A stretch of 33,319 nt of DNA from Spirochaetales bacterium (GTDB lineage Bacteria; Spirochaetota; Spirochaetia; Treponematales; Treponemataceae): the NCBI GenBank assembly GCA_030540405.1, contig JAUNWH010000033.1, positions 1 to 33,319 on the forward strand, read 5' to 3'. The position numbers and the translations under genes were made by a program. Below, piece by piece: positions 14,900 to 24,172 of this stretch (its first letter is position 1; every line of letters begins with the position of its first letter). Below the pieces are notes generated by a model. That model ran no database searches, was not told the origin of the DNA, and was given only the letters and a program-made list of their open reading frames with translations.

Positions 14900-17800
14900 C
14901 TAACCGTCAAAATCAGCGGAAAGGAGTTTTGAAAAATCTTCAAACAGTTCTCCGCAGCAGGATTTGTCTGTGAATGTGATGTGTTTCAACGCTTCATAGG
15001 TGCAGACAGAAATCGAGCTTGCAGGAATGTAGAGCTTGTGATTGTCTTCTGCATCACGGAACTTTTTGATGTGGTCGTCAGAGAAATTGTATAGCTCGTT
15101 TACCTTCAGGTTCGGGAAAAGCTGCTTTATGTCAGTCACCCATTTTGAATAAACGGCGTTCGGAACGATGATAAGAGGCCGCTTGCTTCTTCCTGTCTGG
15201 ATTTGGTTGATGTTGGCAACGATTCCTGTGGCAGTCTTTCCGACTCCGACATCATAGGCGAGAAGACCGTTTCCTTTTGCGGAAAGCCGGGCAACGCCTT
15301 TGAGCTGCTGGTCGTAAAGTTTGAAGGCAGTTTTTCCCTTGTAGGCGTTCATGCCGTCAATATAAAGCGGAAGATTCTCATACTTCGGAATTACATACGA
15401 ATTGAAACGGCGGTTGTATTCGGCAAGGAAACGCTCTTTTGTCTTATCATCAAGACCTTCGTGCATATAGCGGTCAAAGAGCTTGTTTGCGGTTTCCTGA
15501 CGGGCCATGCGTTTTTCGTCCGCCTGCTTTTTGCGTTCTTTGCGTAAATGCTTGATTTCATCTTCCGTTTTGCCGTAGCTCCAGCTTGAAGTTTTGGCTG
15601 CAACAACCTTTTTCCCATCGATGAAATCTACGATGTCCCACCAAGAAACATTGTCAGGCAGGTCTTCGCGGGCAATGCGGGCGGTAGAGTAGTCCATTGA
15701 ATGACGGCTTCGCTGAGAGTCAACGGTTTCGCCCTGCGCCCAGAGAATGAAGCTTTCTGCAAGGTTGCGCTCTTCAACCATTCCACTTTCATAGGTGTGA
15801 GGAATCGTGAATTCTTCTGCCAGAGTGGAGTTCAACGCGATGTGGATGTCGTCCAGCTTTACAGGAGTTTTGCGGGCAGCTTTCAGGGCTTCGATATTCT
15901 TTTTGTGAAGTTCGGCCTCTTCCTTGTCCTCATTGAAGTTTGCAGAGGAAAGAAGTTTCTCCTGCTCATCGATTTTCTTGTAGATGTCGCCTGATTCAAA
16001 AAGAACTTTGTGCGTCCAGATTCCAGGCTTTTCCTGCACATAATCATGTGACTTTCCGATGTAGGCTTTTTCGTTCTCAGAAAGCTCTTCTTGTTTGATG
16101 TAGCCTTCCCAGTCAGCGTGTTTCCAGACACTGTAACTCAGGTCATCAAAACTCTTGCCGTAAAGTTTTGAGAATTCTTGTGCTGTCATAACACCTGCTT
16201 TCTGCGGAATGTTGTAAGTCTTGTCTGATTCGACTGATGTTTCTGATTGAGTTGAGTTTTGTTTTGATTCTTCTTTTGTTGTTGGTTTGTAATATTCACC
16301 GTCCATCACAAGAAGTGAGATTGCATTTGCGACTTCAGACCAGGAGAAAAACCTTGTTTGTTCCTTGTCCTTGATGATTACTTTGAGTTTGAGACCTTTT
16401 GAATCATGATCCTGATTATATCCTGTCTCGCCGTAACCACCGATTCCATACTCGTCTTTAAGGAATTTCGCTCTCTCAGTATTTGAAAGATTTTTTCTGA
16501 AAAACTCGTAAACACGCTTTTTTCCCTCTTCGATTCCAGTTTCTCTTGATACTTCATAACGGAGGGAATCGTTCCAGTTCTTGAATTTGAATTGTTGGGG
16601 AACTGTGTCATAATTCGCATACTTTGAAAGCCAAATCAAAGATTCTGTGTGGTCGTCTGGAAGCGTTACATTTTCAGTCTTGTTGAAAAGCTCTCGCAAT
16701 CTTGGTGTTTCCGGGTATGTATAGATAAGCCCTGACGTCAGACCATTAAATAACTTTGCTTTCCATGCTTCGATGAATTTCTCGGCCTCTTTTGCGGCTC
16801 GTTCCTGGTTCTTCGGGTAAGCCTCTTTGTAAATTTTACGGACTTCATCTTCTGGAATCGACAGAGGATTTTTGTTTTCCGATCCGATAGGAGCTTCTTT
16901 TTCGGCTTCATGCTCTTCTGTTTGTGAAGTCTTTGATAATTCAAGAAAACGGGATGCAAGCTGACTAACTTCATCTGGAAGTTGTCCTTCAAAATCATCG
17001 GTAAATCCAAAGTTCCCTTCTGAATCAAGAGAGCCGATAAGATTACCAGATTCATTCTCGTAAATATCAACGATATTCTCACGATTGTCATACTCAAAGT
17101 AATAACCGAGAGTTTCAGCCTGTTTGTTTATACTTTCGAGATTAGAAACTTCTTCGTTGACAGTTTGTGACTCGTTTTTCGCTGGGAGAAGCCCGGTGAT
17201 TTTATCAAGCTCGTCCTGAATCGTAAGACCATCGTGCGGAGTAACATAGTTTTCCTTATCACCAAATCGGTTTGTGCGTTCTTTTATTTCGCCAAGTACT
17301 TTCTCCGGGTGCTGCTTAAACCATTCATCACCCTGCAGAAGATTCATATTTTTGTGAGTTTTTTCGATTGCGAGGTTTACGGCGGTGAAAGAATCTACGC
17401 CCGAAGTTTCGAGCTGCTTTGCGTAATCAATCTGATTGTATTTTTTTAATACAATTATATCAGTGCCGACCTGTGTGGTCGGGAAAGTTCCTTCCGGCAA
17501 ACGGTATGCGTCTATGAGTTCCCCTGTGAGGGCAATCGCAGTTTTAGGTTTGTCAGCGACAGTGCGTAAAAATCCGCTAGGCACGACAAAAGTGAGAAGG
17601 GAGTTTTCATCTTTGAGAGATTCAAGACCTTTTTGAATGAAATATTTTTCATAGCGGTCAAAATCCTTACCTTCCCCAAGACCTTTGTATTTGTCGTTAT
17701 AAGTTCCATAAGGTGGATTTCCAATTACAAGGTCGTATTTCGGAAGCTGGTAGCCGATTTTTCTGAACCGTTCGTTCTCGTCAAAGAACTGCTTCTGGAA

Positions 17801-20800
17801 TGCTCCCTCAATGATATTTGCGTTAGGATGAAGAATCTTGTTGATTCGTGCAGATACTTCATCTTTTTCGTGCATGGTGAATGTGTTGTTAGGTCTGCCG
17901 TCCGCAAATCGTCCTGTTCCGCTGCTTGGTTCAAGAACGCTGACTGCATTTGGGGCATAATTATCTGCAATCTCCCAAATTTTTGCGACAAGATTTCGAG
18001 GTGTGTAAAACTCATTCAAAACGCCGGAATTTGAGCGGTCTTTTTCATCAAGTCCACCTGCTCCTTCGTATTGAGCAAGGATTGCTTTATCCTCTTCTGT
18101 GATTTCTCCGTCAGGTTTTCGCAAGATTTCACGGCACTGCTCACGGATAGATTTAATTTCGCCTTTTGTGAGAGGTTCGTTCTTCGGCTCTTCTTCTGAT
18201 AACAGTTTTGATTCATGGCTTTCTTTTTTCGGCATGTATTCGCGGCCAAATTCTTTTGCGATTGATTTTCTGTATTCTTCAAACTTGTATTCGCAAAGCC
18301 ATGACTCTTCTGTGTGGAAATTCAGATTTGTCAGGTCGTAAGAGATTTTGTAGATGGTTTCCCAGTCTTGTCCATTTACAGCTTTTTCAAACTCGTCTAC
18401 ATATCGCGAGAGTGTGTCATAAGAAAGAGCATATCCGTTTTTAGAAGCTAGTTCTGACATTTCATAACGGATTTCTTCTTTGCGTTTTTCTGATACATGG
18501 CTTTCCATGTCATTGTAATATATGCCTTTTGGGAATTCTTCACGAATTGATATATCTGAAGAATCTGATTCCTGGTTATTTTTTTCAATTTCCTCGGAGA
18601 TTTCAGTTGGAGCTGTTTTTGGAATATTACTTTCTGTGGTTGTTTGCTCAATGTCAGTGGTTGGTAATGTCAGTTTTTCATAGTTTTCCTGAGCAACGAC
18701 ATACACATTTTTCCCATGCCCGTTCATTTCAGAAATGAGAGCATTTACAGCGGTGACATAATCTGGATTTTTACGGATATCGTGGTCTGAGTCCATGAAA
18801 ATGTCGTCGATGATGTATTGCTCGTCACGACTGTACAGTTCTACAACTCCGCTTCCTTCAAACTCTTCTCCGTGGTCAATGCTGCCAGGGACAATAATTC
18901 CAATCCCGGTAAAGTTTTCGCCATTATCAAAAGAAAGAAATTTTTCAACAGCTTCCTTTGCTGAGAGATTAGTTATCGGCTCGATTCTCTGGAATGCCTC
19001 GAATTCTGTGGTATCGCGGACATAGAAGTGATAATTTGGTTTTAATTCACGAGGATTCTCTGATTCTTCCTGTCTTTCGTTCGACCCACTTTCTACCGTA
19101 GCCTCAACTTCAGTTGCCGTTTCAGGAGCAGGGAAATAATCAGGATGGCGGTTGTGAAGCATTTGTTCGATTGTTGCGTCTTTTGGAACATGATAATCCA
19201 TCTCGATGAACGGAATAGAAATGATTTCCTCAATCGAAGAATCTCCCCATTCTGACATTTCAAGGTCGCCGTTCAGAATCGTGCAGCCAAAGCCGATTCC
19301 GTCTGTGTAAATCTGAGAGATGTAGATTTCTGTGTCACCGAGGAAATAGTGGAAGCCGACATTGTGTGTATCATTTTTGTTTCTAAGCGCTTCGTCTGTG
19401 TTGATTTTGCGGAAGGTGTCTGCAATGTCTTTGAGCTTCTGTTTGAAGAATTCTCCTTCTTCCCCTTGTGTAAGTTCAATCGTGAACTTGTACTGCTCAG
19501 GCGGAATAACCATTTTGCAGATGTCCAAGTCTTCTTCAGTAAGCTGTAAAGGCTCCCGCTTTTTAGAGGATAAATCAATCACAACTTCTGATAAGTCGTT
19601 TGATGTATTATTTTCTTCTGATGTGCTGATTGAATTTTCAGATACATCATTTGATATATTTGAAGTTTCAACTTCTGGGGATTTTCCCGCTGCTTGATTT
19701 CTTGTGTCCGTGATAACAACTTTGCCGTTCCTCATCTCCAGCTTTGCAAAATCGCTTACTGAATAGACGAGTGGGAAGAGATTTCCGTTAAAAATTTTGT
19801 TTGCTTCGTTGAATGTGTTGCCGGAACTTATGACATTATCAACAAAGAAAAGCCTTGCGTTTTCAGGGATTTCTGCCCCATCAGCAAGGTAAAAGTTAAG
19901 TTCTCCCTGTCTGTTTCCGTTTTTCTTCTGCTCATAAAGCGTTTCATGCGGTTCGCATTTAAGAATATCCAGAACTTTACAATTCGGGTTTGCAGCAGCC
20001 ATCTGATTTGCAATTTCAAGCGTGTATTCGGCGTTTCCTGTGTGCTGCGGAGCGGGAACAAGATATAGCGGCGAGTTCAGGTTTTTAATTTGTTCGCCAA
20101 GATATGCTGCCATTTCTGTTATGGCTTTTGCACGGACCTCTGCATTTTCTGTCTGCTTTATTTCATGGCAAATGTCTCTGGTATGAGTGCTGTGATAATA
20201 GCTGTTGTAGTTGAATCCTGCAAAATTGACATTTGATTGGTCTCTCTTAAACTGTTTAGGCTTTTCAAAAATCGGTGCGTTAAGCTCAACTGCCTCGCGC
20301 AAATCGTCAAGGGCAATCTCGGTGCGTCCTTCCATGTTTGCGATTGTGAGGGCTACTTTGAGCGTGTTTGCCTGACTGCGTGGTGAAAGGTCGTATTTCT
20401 GGATTCTGTCATTCAAGTAAGTCTGACATTCTTCGTCCAGATTACAAAGTTCTGCAATTTCCTGCGGATTAAGACTTGCGTTGTAATGAGGATTTTCACG
20501 CTGAATACGGAAGGCGTTTTCGATGTGCTGCTTCATCTCTGGAACGCTGATTCTGCGCCTGTCGTTCTCGTCTTTGCGTACATTCTGTTTGATTTCAACC
20601 CGGTCAAGGAGCGGGTCAGAGAACTTTCTCCAATATTGTTCAATCGAACGCTGGGAGCAAAGGCAGATTTTGTCGGTATTTCCGTAGTTCCCGCACGGAC
20701 ACGGATTTGTTGCCATCACAAGCTGGAAGTTTGCCGGGTAACAGGTGCTTCTTCCGGCTCTGCTGAGTGTGATTGTCTTTGATTCAAGCGGCACACGGAG

Positions 20801-22723
20801 CATCTGCAAAACTGACGAACGGAATTCTGCTGTTTCGTCCAGGAATAGTGTTCCGTTGTGTGCGAGCGAGATTTCTCCCGGATTGCAACGAGCACCGCCA
20901 CCACAGATTCCTTCAATCGATGCTGTCTGATGCGGCATTCGGAATGGTGCGGTTCTGATTAATCCGTCATTTGGGCGCATAAGACCTGCGAGGCTGTGAA
21001 TACGGGTGACGGATTGAGCTTCATCCACTGTAAGTTCTGGCGTAAGGGCTGGAATCAGACGGCTGGAAAGAAGTGTTTTGCCACGTCCTGGCGCACCTTC
21101 AAGCAAGATATTGTGCTTTCCTGCGATTGCAATTTTGATTGCACGGGCTGCGTCATAGTAGCCGTCAAGGTTCATGTCGTAGACTTCTGAAAGAAGCTCT
21201 TCGTTGAATTTGATTTCGCTCTGTTCTGGAGAAGATGAGCTTCTGTTTTCTGTAAATTGCTCGTTGTGCAAGAGCTTTTCATGTGCGTCAGAAAGTGAAG
21301 AAATTCTCATTACTTTCATTCCGGGAACTTCCAGTGCTTCTGCAACATTCTCTTCCGGCACAATCACATTGTAGATTCCCATTGCTCTTGCGCTCTCAAC
21401 TGCCGCATGAACGGCACGGACCGGCCGCACTTTACCGGAAAGCTCCAGTTCACCAAGGGCAAGCACATTCTCACCTTTGTAACCGTTTTGCTCACTTAGA
21501 ATGGAAAGTGCCATTGCAAGCTGAGTTCCACGGCTTTCTTTGCGAAGGTCGGCAGGGCTTAGAGACTGCAAAATGCGTTCTGCAGGAAGTTCAAGCCCAC
21601 TGTTACGGAACGCTGCCTTTATGATTTCGCGGGTTTCTTTTACCATTCCGTCTGAAATACCAACTATGTCATAAGCTGGGATTCCACGGCGTAAATCTGT
21701 TTCTACGCTAACGACAGCACCTTCATAACCAAACGGCTCGAATGTGAAGATGTTGCGTTTAGGAGGCTCTTCTTCTGATTCAGGCGACACACTTCCATTT
21801 GCCTGTTCAGTTTCTTTTTCTGCAATCATTTCTGCCTGTTTTTCAATAGCTTCTTCTTCGCTTGTCGCGCCAAGCCGTTCAAGACGGGCAAGATATTCTT
21901 CAATCGTGCCGGATTTTGTCGGTGTGATTGGATTTACATCGACTGTCATTCCATTGAATGTGAGGTGTTCATCAATGAGTGCGTCAAACAAGGCATCTTC
22001 ACGCCAGAATCCTTCTGTTTCGTTTGTTCCATACTGAACAAGCAGGCTGATTTTTCCGTCTTTCTCAGGATTCTTGTAAAGCCGCACTCCCTCAATGTAC
22101 GGTTCTGGCACAAGTTCTCGGAATATCATCTGCAAATCTTCTTGTAAGAGAGATTCGATTTCTTTCTGTGTGTAGGTCGTGCCGTTGATATTAAAACTTG
22201 GTTCTGTTTCTTCGATTTCCTTACGGACTTCTGCCATGCTTTTCTGCACGGCTTCTGGAATCTGACTTGCAAAAGTCTCAAAATGTGGCTGTTCACTAGA
22301 TGGAAGCTCAAATTCAATCTGATTTTCCAATTGCTCTTTTGAGTTTGCAAAGGCTTCGCTTACAGCGTTCTCTCCGTACATATCCGAAAGTTTTGCGAGA
22401 ATTTCTTTGAGCGTTGAGTCGCTTTGAATCATAAACGCAAGCTCGTCTTTTTCGCTTGCTTCTGTAATGATTTTTACTTCTTCGTGTGGTTCAGGAAAAT
22501 ACGCTTCTTTGATGTGTTTCGCAAACTCCATGCTGTTTTCTGCCGCAATATTTCGCGGATACCACACATTGTGATTGCGTGAATACAACCAGCCTTCGTT
22601 TTTGAGTTCCGTGCGTACTTCTTCGCTCGGAATACCCGAAAAGCGGATATTCGCCCGCTTGTACTGTTCGCTGTTGATAATTTCCATTGAGATTGTAGAT
22701 GTTTGTGTAATTATGTCTGCCAT
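14900..22723 (-). CDS. Giant polyvalent protein, N-terminal part: ComM-like ATPase + PRTase + N6-adenine MTase + SNF2 P-loop
   Basis: This part has 2607 codons. (1) Residues ~1-80 are a small domain (GWLYSRNHNVWYPRN). (2) Residues ~325-835 form a full ComM/YifB-type Mg-chelatase protein. The N-terminal fold includes NSGLELPAERI and SPADLRKES. Then come Walker A GAPGRGKT at ~543, Walker B LFLDETAEF, and ATNPCPCGNYG. (3) Residues ~880-990 are a ComF-like phosphoribosyltransferase (LVPAPQHTGN, LFFVDNVISSGNTF at ~955). (4) There are two unassigned domains at ~1060-1380. (5) Residues ~1545-1790 are an N6-adenine methyltransferase (VLEPSSGTGRF near 1595, GNPPYG near 1668). (6) The SNF2 N-terminal lobe has P-loop DVGVGKT near 2491. 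The frame stops at TAG in mid-helicase. Likely role: modification, protection and processing of incoming plasmid DNA. Confidence 0.85.
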   Translation of the reverse strand: MADIITQTSTISMEIINSEQYKRANIRFSGIPSEEVRTELKNEGWLYSRNHNVWYPRNIAAENSMEFAKHIKEAYFPEPHEEVKIITEASEKDELAFMIQSDSTLKEILAKLSDMYGENAVSEAFANSKEQLENQIEFELPSSEQPHFETFASQIPEAVQKSMAEVRKEIEETEPSFNINGTTYTQKEIESLLQEDLQMIFRELVPEPYIEGVRLYKNPEKDGKISLLVQYGTNETEGFWREDALFDALIDEHLTFNGMTVDVNPITPTKSGTIEEYLARLERLGATSEEEAIEKQAEMIAEKETEQANGSVSPESEEEPPKRNIFTFEPFGYEGAVVSVETDLRRGIPAYDIVGISDGMVKETREIIKAAFRNSGLELPAERILQSLSPADLRKESRGTQLAMALSILSEQNGYKGENVLALGELELSGKVRPVRAVHAAVESARAMGIYNVIVPEENVAEALEVPGMKVMRISSLSDAHEKLLHNEQFTENRSSSSPEQSEIKFNEELLSEVYDMNLDGYYDAARAIKIAIAGKHNILLEGAPGRGKTLLSSRLIPALTPELTVDEAQSVTRIHSLAGLMRPNDGLIRTAPFRMPHQTASIEGICGGGARCNPGEISLAHNGTLFLDETAEFRSSVLQMLRVPLESKTITLSRAGRSTCYPANFQLVMATNPCPCGNYGNTDKICLCSQRSIEQYWRKFSDPLLDRVEIKQNVRKDENDRRRISVPEMKQHIENAFRIQRENPHYNASLNPQEIAELCNLDEECQTYLNDRIQKYDLSPRSQANTLKVALTIANMEGRTEIALDDLREAVELNAPIFEKPKQFKRDQSNVNFAGFNYNSYYHSTHTRDICHEIKQTENAEVRAKAITEMAAYLGEQIKNLNSPLYLVPAPQHTGNAEYTLEIANQMAAANPNCKVLDILKCEPHETLYEQKKNGNRQGELNFYLADGAEIPENARLFFVDNVISSGNTFNEANKIFNGNLFPLVYSVSDFAKLEMRNGKVVITDTRNQAAGKSPEVETSNISNDVSENSISTSEENNTSNDLSEVVIDLSSKKREPLQLTEEDLDICKMVIPPEQYKFTIELTQGEEGEFFKQKLKDIADTFRKINTDEALRNKNDTHNVGFHYFLGDTEIYISQIYTDGIGFGCTILNGDLEMSEWGDSSIEEIISIPFIEMDYHVPKDATIEQMLHNRHPDYFPAPETATEVEATVESGSNERQEESENPRELKPNYHFYVRDTTEFEAFQRIEPITNLSAKEAVEKFLSFDNGENFTGIGIIVPGSIDHGEEFEGSGVVELYSRDEQYIIDDIFMDSDHDIRKNPDYVTAVNALISEMNGHGKNVYVVAQENYEKLTLPTTDIEQTTTESNIPKTAPTEISEEIEKNNQESDSSDISIREEFPKGIYYNDMESHVSEKRKEEIRYEMSELASKNGYALSYDTLSRYVDEFEKAVNGQDWETIYKISYDLTNLNFHTEESWLCEYKFEEYRKSIAKEFGREYMPKKESHESKLLSEEEPKNEPLTKGEIKSIREQCREILRKPDGEITEEDKAILAQYEGAGGLDEKDRSNSGVLNEFYTPRNLVAKIWEIADNYAPNAVSVLEPSSGTGRFADGRPNNTFTMHEKDEVSARINKILHPNANIIEGAFQKQFFDENERFRKIGYQLPKYDLVIGNPPYGTYNDKYKGLGEGKDFDRYEKYFIQKGLESLKDENSLLTFVVPSGFLRTVADKPKTAIALTGELIDAYRLPEGTFPTTQVGTDIIVLKKYNQIDYAKQLETSGVDSFTAVNLAIEKTHKNMNLLQGDEWFKQHPEKVLGEIKERTNRFGDKENYVTPHDGLTIQDELDKITGLLPAKNESQTVNEEVSNLESINKQAETLGYYFEYDNRENIVDIYENESGNLIGSLDSEGNFGFTDDFEGQLPDEVSQLASRFLELSKTSQTEEHEAEKEAPIGSENKNPLSIPEDEVRKIYKEAYPKNQERAAKEAEKFIEAWKAKLFNGLTSGLIYTYPETPRLRELFNKTENVTLPDDHTESLIWLSKYANYDTVPQQFKFKNWNDSLRYEVSRETGIEEGKKRVYEFFRKNLSNTERAKFLKDEYGIGGYGETGYNQDHDSKGLKLKVIIKDKEQTRFFSWSEVANAISLLVMDGEYYKPTTKEESKQNSTQSETSVESDKTYNIPQKAGVMTAQEFSKLYGKSFDDLSYSVWKHADWEGYIKQEELSENEKAYIGKSHDYVQEKPGIWTHKVLFESGDIYKKIDEQEKLLSSANFNEDKEEAELHKKNIEALKAARKTPVKLDDIHIALNSTLAEEFTIPHTYESGMVEERNLAESFILWAQGETVDSQRSRHSMDYSTARIAREDLPDNVSWWDIVDFIDGKKVVAAKTSSWSYGKTEDEIKHLRKERKKQADEKRMARQETANKLFDRYMHEGLDDKTKERFLAEYNRRFNSYVIPKYENLPLYIDGMNAYKGKTAFKLYDQQLKGVARLSAKGNGLLAYDVGVGKTATGIVANINQIQTGRSKRPLIIVPNAVYSKWVTDIKQLFPNLKVNELYNFSDDHIKKFRDAEDNHKLYIPASSISVCTYEALKHITFTDKSCCGELFEDFSKLLSADFDG

Positions 22724-22794
22724 GAGTGCATAGTCCTAAATGTGAGAATTGCAGCACTGGGCAGACTGCTGTGTAATGTTATTGATTAAATGTC

Positions 22795-22817
22795 ATTGTC
22801 GGGCGTGACCCAACAAT
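22795..22817. repeat. Short palindrome between the ArdC-like gene and the giant gene
   Basis: The arms ATTGTCGGG and CCCAACAAT (one mismatch) flank the loop CGTGA. It begins 3 bp past the TAG of the upstream minus-strand gene. There is no U-tract, so it is more likely a dispersed REP-like palindrome or attenuator than a strong terminator. Confidence 0.5.
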
Positions 22818-22820
22818 CTG

Positions 22821-23579
22821 CTAGAAAATCATCTCGATTTCCGGCTCCTGTTTTTTGGGAGCCATAGATCTGTTTTGATTCTGGTTTTGTTCAAAGGCGA
22901 GTGCTTTGAGAATTTCTGTTCCCCTTCTGTCGGCATTGAAAAGAATGTTGCCGACTGAATCAATGCTCTTGTCGCGGTTTTCCGCTTTTTTAAGGTCATT
23001 GTTCACATTCACCATAATGTTTTTCTTGAAATCCTCTGCAATCTCAGGCGAAACTGAAAGATTCATGCCCGACTTACAGGCCGCGATGTAGGAACCAAGA
23101 TATTCAACAGGCTCTGCAGATTCAATCGTAAGCGAAAGCCCTTTAAGATTCGTAGGCTGATTGATTTTGTCCTTAGCCATTTCCAGAATCGTCTCTGGAT
23201 TTTCTGTCTGTTCTGGGAAGAATACGGCAGCAGTGTGGAAGTTTTCGTCTTTGCCCTTGAAGTTGTAAAGAACGCCTTTTTCACCGTCTTTGAGTTCTGT
23301 TCCCGTTTCACTAATCTGATTGCGGGTTGCCACGATGTTTGATTCATAGCCTTTCTTCATCTTCTCAAACTGAACTGGGATAAGGCGGCTTGCGGGAAGG
23401 CAGTAGCCCTGCGAAAGCGTGTAGACTGGCTCCGCCTTGATGTTACCGTTATGGTCGGGCAAGAAAGGTGCTTTGTTTTCATCCAAGCCAGCTTTCATAA
23501 CTTTTGCATTGTGTGAGGGAATCCAGAATCCGCTTTTTGAGACGGGATTCTCGAAGGGATTTGTGTTTTCGTTTTCCAT
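22821..23579 (-). CDS. ArdC-like plasmid protein
   Basis: This 252-aa soluble protein starts MENENTNPFENP with GGAG upstream. Residues ~55-130 resemble the N-terminal domain of ArdC-type antirestriction proteins: YCLPASRLIPVQFEKMKKGY, then TRNQISETGTELKDGEKGV, echoing the Y.G.N...GY...T..Q...G...(K/D)GEKG pattern. That domain binds single-stranded DNA and protects incoming plasmid DNA. A C-terminal region (~130-252) with helices and a basic Gln/Asn-rich tail follows. No metalloprotease HExxH is present, so only the binding domain would be there. It is encoded just upstream of the giant MTase/helicase gene and probably shares its transcript. The match is by eye and moderate. Confidence 0.55.
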   Translation of the reverse strand: MENENTNPFENPVSKSGFWIPSHNAKVMKAGLDENKAPFLPDHNGNIKAEPVYTLSQGYCLPASRLIPVQFEKMKKGYESNIVATRNQISETGTELKDGEKGVLYNFKGKDENFHTAAVFFPEQTENPETILEMAKDKINQPTNLKGLSLTIESAEPVEYLGSYIAACKSGMNLSVSPEIAEDFKKNIMVNVNNDLKKAENRDKSIDSVGNILFNADRRGTEILKALAFEQNQNQNRSMAPKKQEPEIEMIF

Positions 23580-23600
23580 GTTTTGCTCCTTCTGATGTAA

Positions 23601-23654
23601 AACTTAAGATGTATTTCTGGGAGTCAAATAGTGGTACGGTTTTAAAATGTACCA
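23601..23654. promoter_or_regulatory. Divergent promoter/operator region
   Basis: A near-palindrome TGGTAC-N11-GTACCA (23632-23654) lies next to a minus-strand -35-like TTGACT (23622-23627), with a weak TAAGTT -10 downstream. It sits between the ArdC-like gene and the plus-strand pair at 23734, so it is a plausible operator for the divergent genes. Confidence 0.35.
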
Positions 23655-23733
23655 GATGAAATATATCACGCCACAGAGATTTAATCAATATTTCATTCTG
23701 TACATTTTTTACAGCATGAGGTATTCTAGCCTT

Positions 23734-24171
23734 ATGCGACAAAGCCTTACCGTCCACATTCCGCAGAATCAAGATGTCTCCTATTCGCTTTACGCAGACG
23801 GCTCAAAAATCGCTGTTCCAACTCTTTCAAATGATCAGAGTGAATACATCTTCAAATTTTCAGGCGGAACTCCAGTCGTGCTTTTTTACACTTTTCAGAA
23901 CATAAAGCGTGCCTTTGTCGTAACCGCTTGGCAGGATGAGCGTGACGGTGAGCCAGTTACGCTTCCCGGTGTGGACGGAAAACTCTGCCTTATTGCAAGT
24001 TTTAAAGGATACAGAATCCGTCTTTTGGATGAATTTCTCAAACAAATGATTGCTCAGGACGAACATTACATTTTTACTCAGTCGCTTTTGTTCTGGTATC
24101 GCCTTGTCTCTGTGATTCAATACGCTAAAACAAAACAAACTGCAATAGAAACATTACTTAAAGGACTCTAA
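23734..24171 (+). CDS. Unrecognised 145-aa protein upstream of the CIS cluster
   Basis: The start is taken at the ATG at 23734 (MRQSLTVHIPQ), with GAGG about 12 nt upstream. The ATG at 23716 is possible, and the frame extends to 23647 without a ribosome binding site. The N-terminal ~90 residues look β-rich (YSLYADGSKIAVP, VVLFYTFQNIKRAFVVTAW). The C-terminal ~50 are helical (LLDEFLKQMIAQDEHYIF). There is no signal peptide and no known motif. It ends one base before the next gene, so the two are coupled. Paired with the next gene it could be a regulatory or toxin-antitoxin-like module; that is speculative. Confidence 0.65.
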   Translation: MRQSLTVHIPQNQDVSYSLYADGSKIAVPTLSNDQSEYIFKFSGGTPVVLFYTFQNIKRAFVVTAWQDERDGEPVTLPGVDGKLCLIASFKGYRIRLLDEFLKQMIAQDEHYIFTQSLLFWYRLVSVIQYAKTKQTAIETLLKGL

Positions 24172-24172
24172 T

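Noticed and set aside
11731..22723. Genetic-code change with TAG read as an amino acid throughout
   Set aside because: TAG ends neighbouring genes at 22821 and 10520 at sensible positions, and only one internal TAG is seen.
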